From Dehalococcoidia bacterium (GTDB lineage: Bacteria; Chloroflexota; Dehalococcoidia; SpSt-223), in assembly GCA_025054935.1 (NCBI GenBank), contig JANWZD010000015.1, forward strand, positions 31,880 to 95,879: DNA of 64,000 bases, given 5' to 3'. Shown piece after piece: positions 63,874 to 64,000 of the stretch (the stretch's first letter is position 1; every line of letters starts with the position of its first letter). The translations under genes and the position numbers were made by a program. The notes under the pieces are model-generated. The model was not told where the DNA came from and did not search any database. It saw only the letters and a program-made list of their open reading frames with translations.

Positions 63874-63973
63874 GGCGGCGAAGCCGCCGCGGCAATCCCG
63901 CCGCCAGACAGCTGTTTTCGGAGGGAGAAGGGCGAGGAAGGCGTGGTCCCGCATTTCGGCGGGATTGCCGCGG
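63874..63973. repeat. REP-like inverted repeat with internal hairpin
   Basis: GGCGGC-GAA-GCCGCC (63874-63888) is a perfect hairpin. It overlaps the left arm (63887-63903, CCGCGGCAATCCCGCCG) of a 17-bp perfect inverted repeat whose right arm is 63957-63973 (CGGCGGGATTGCCGCGG). The whole has the plan of dispersed TTGCGAG...GCAATCC repeats found in many bacterial genomes. It lies between genes, after the VOC protein stop. Confidence 0.7.
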
Positions 63974-64000
63974 GCGCCCGCGGCGGCCCCGCCAATACGG

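Overview
This is a GC-rich, gene-dense bacterial chromosomal window, most likely from the Chloroflexota. That placement is my inference. It rests on tandem DUF1800/DUF1501 Tat-secreted pairs, secreted proteins with Thr-Pro-rich linkers and a terminal YLP-type tail, F420/FMN luciferase-like oxidoreductases, several Uma2 genes, and DppA-like lipoproteins without permeases. I see no rRNA, CRISPR array, prophage or intact insertion sequence.

Layout. 1-3170: a luciferase-like monooxygenase cut by the left edge, an SIS-domain protein, a solute-binding lipoprotein and a clear terminator. 3188-9785 (minus): ppdK, dnaG, the primary sigma factor and a Nudix hydrolase, tightly packed. 9786-13093: a 1-kb GC-rich stretch with no gene I can support, an ARPP-1-like gene behind palindromes, a DUF4258 gene, a short direct repeat and a four-tRNA cluster (Gly, Leu, Gln, Asn). 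13197-16504: methyltransferase, small membrane protein, DHA2-type exporter. 16486-19840 (minus): pdhA-pdhB-pdhC. 19987-25775: a five-bladed-propeller protein, selD with an in-frame UGA, a zinc-ribbon metallo-beta-lactamase protein, a CDGSH-Rieske ferredoxin fusion, its FAD reductase and a luciferase-like oxidoreductase. 25776-28453: remnants of a beta-propeller gene, then a second solute-binding lipoprotein. 28551-32375 (minus): cysE-cysS followed by three Uma2 genes in different states of decay, joined by 4-nt overlaps.

32573-48016: small protein, giant FtsX-like permease, DUF6941-like protein, superoxide dismutase, alpha/beta hydrolase lacking the usual serine, a solute-binding protein without signal peptide, pgeF, HIT protein, a lamin-tail surface protein convergent with and overlapping a 991-residue multidomain surface protein, and two acyl-CoA dehydrogenases. 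48336-51425: an ECF-like sigma factor behind a palindrome, gltX with an apparently leaderless promoter, and a metallo-beta-lactamase protein. 51582-57553 (minus): two tandem DUF1800-DUF1501 pairs. 57698-64000: P2-type ATPase, UspA protein, double NTF2-like protein, lipoprotein cyclophilin, double-VOC protein, and a REP-like inverted repeat at the right edge.

The strongest non-routine signal is selD. Its reading frame continues upstream through a UGA at the catalytic cysteine position, followed at once by a perfect hairpin, so the gene is very probably a selenoprotein that a standard caller would truncate. Other signals are the cysteine/Uma2 operon, an electron-transfer cluster at 22.2-25.8 kb, palindromic operators before two genes, and a recurrent GGTATACT-type -10 element.
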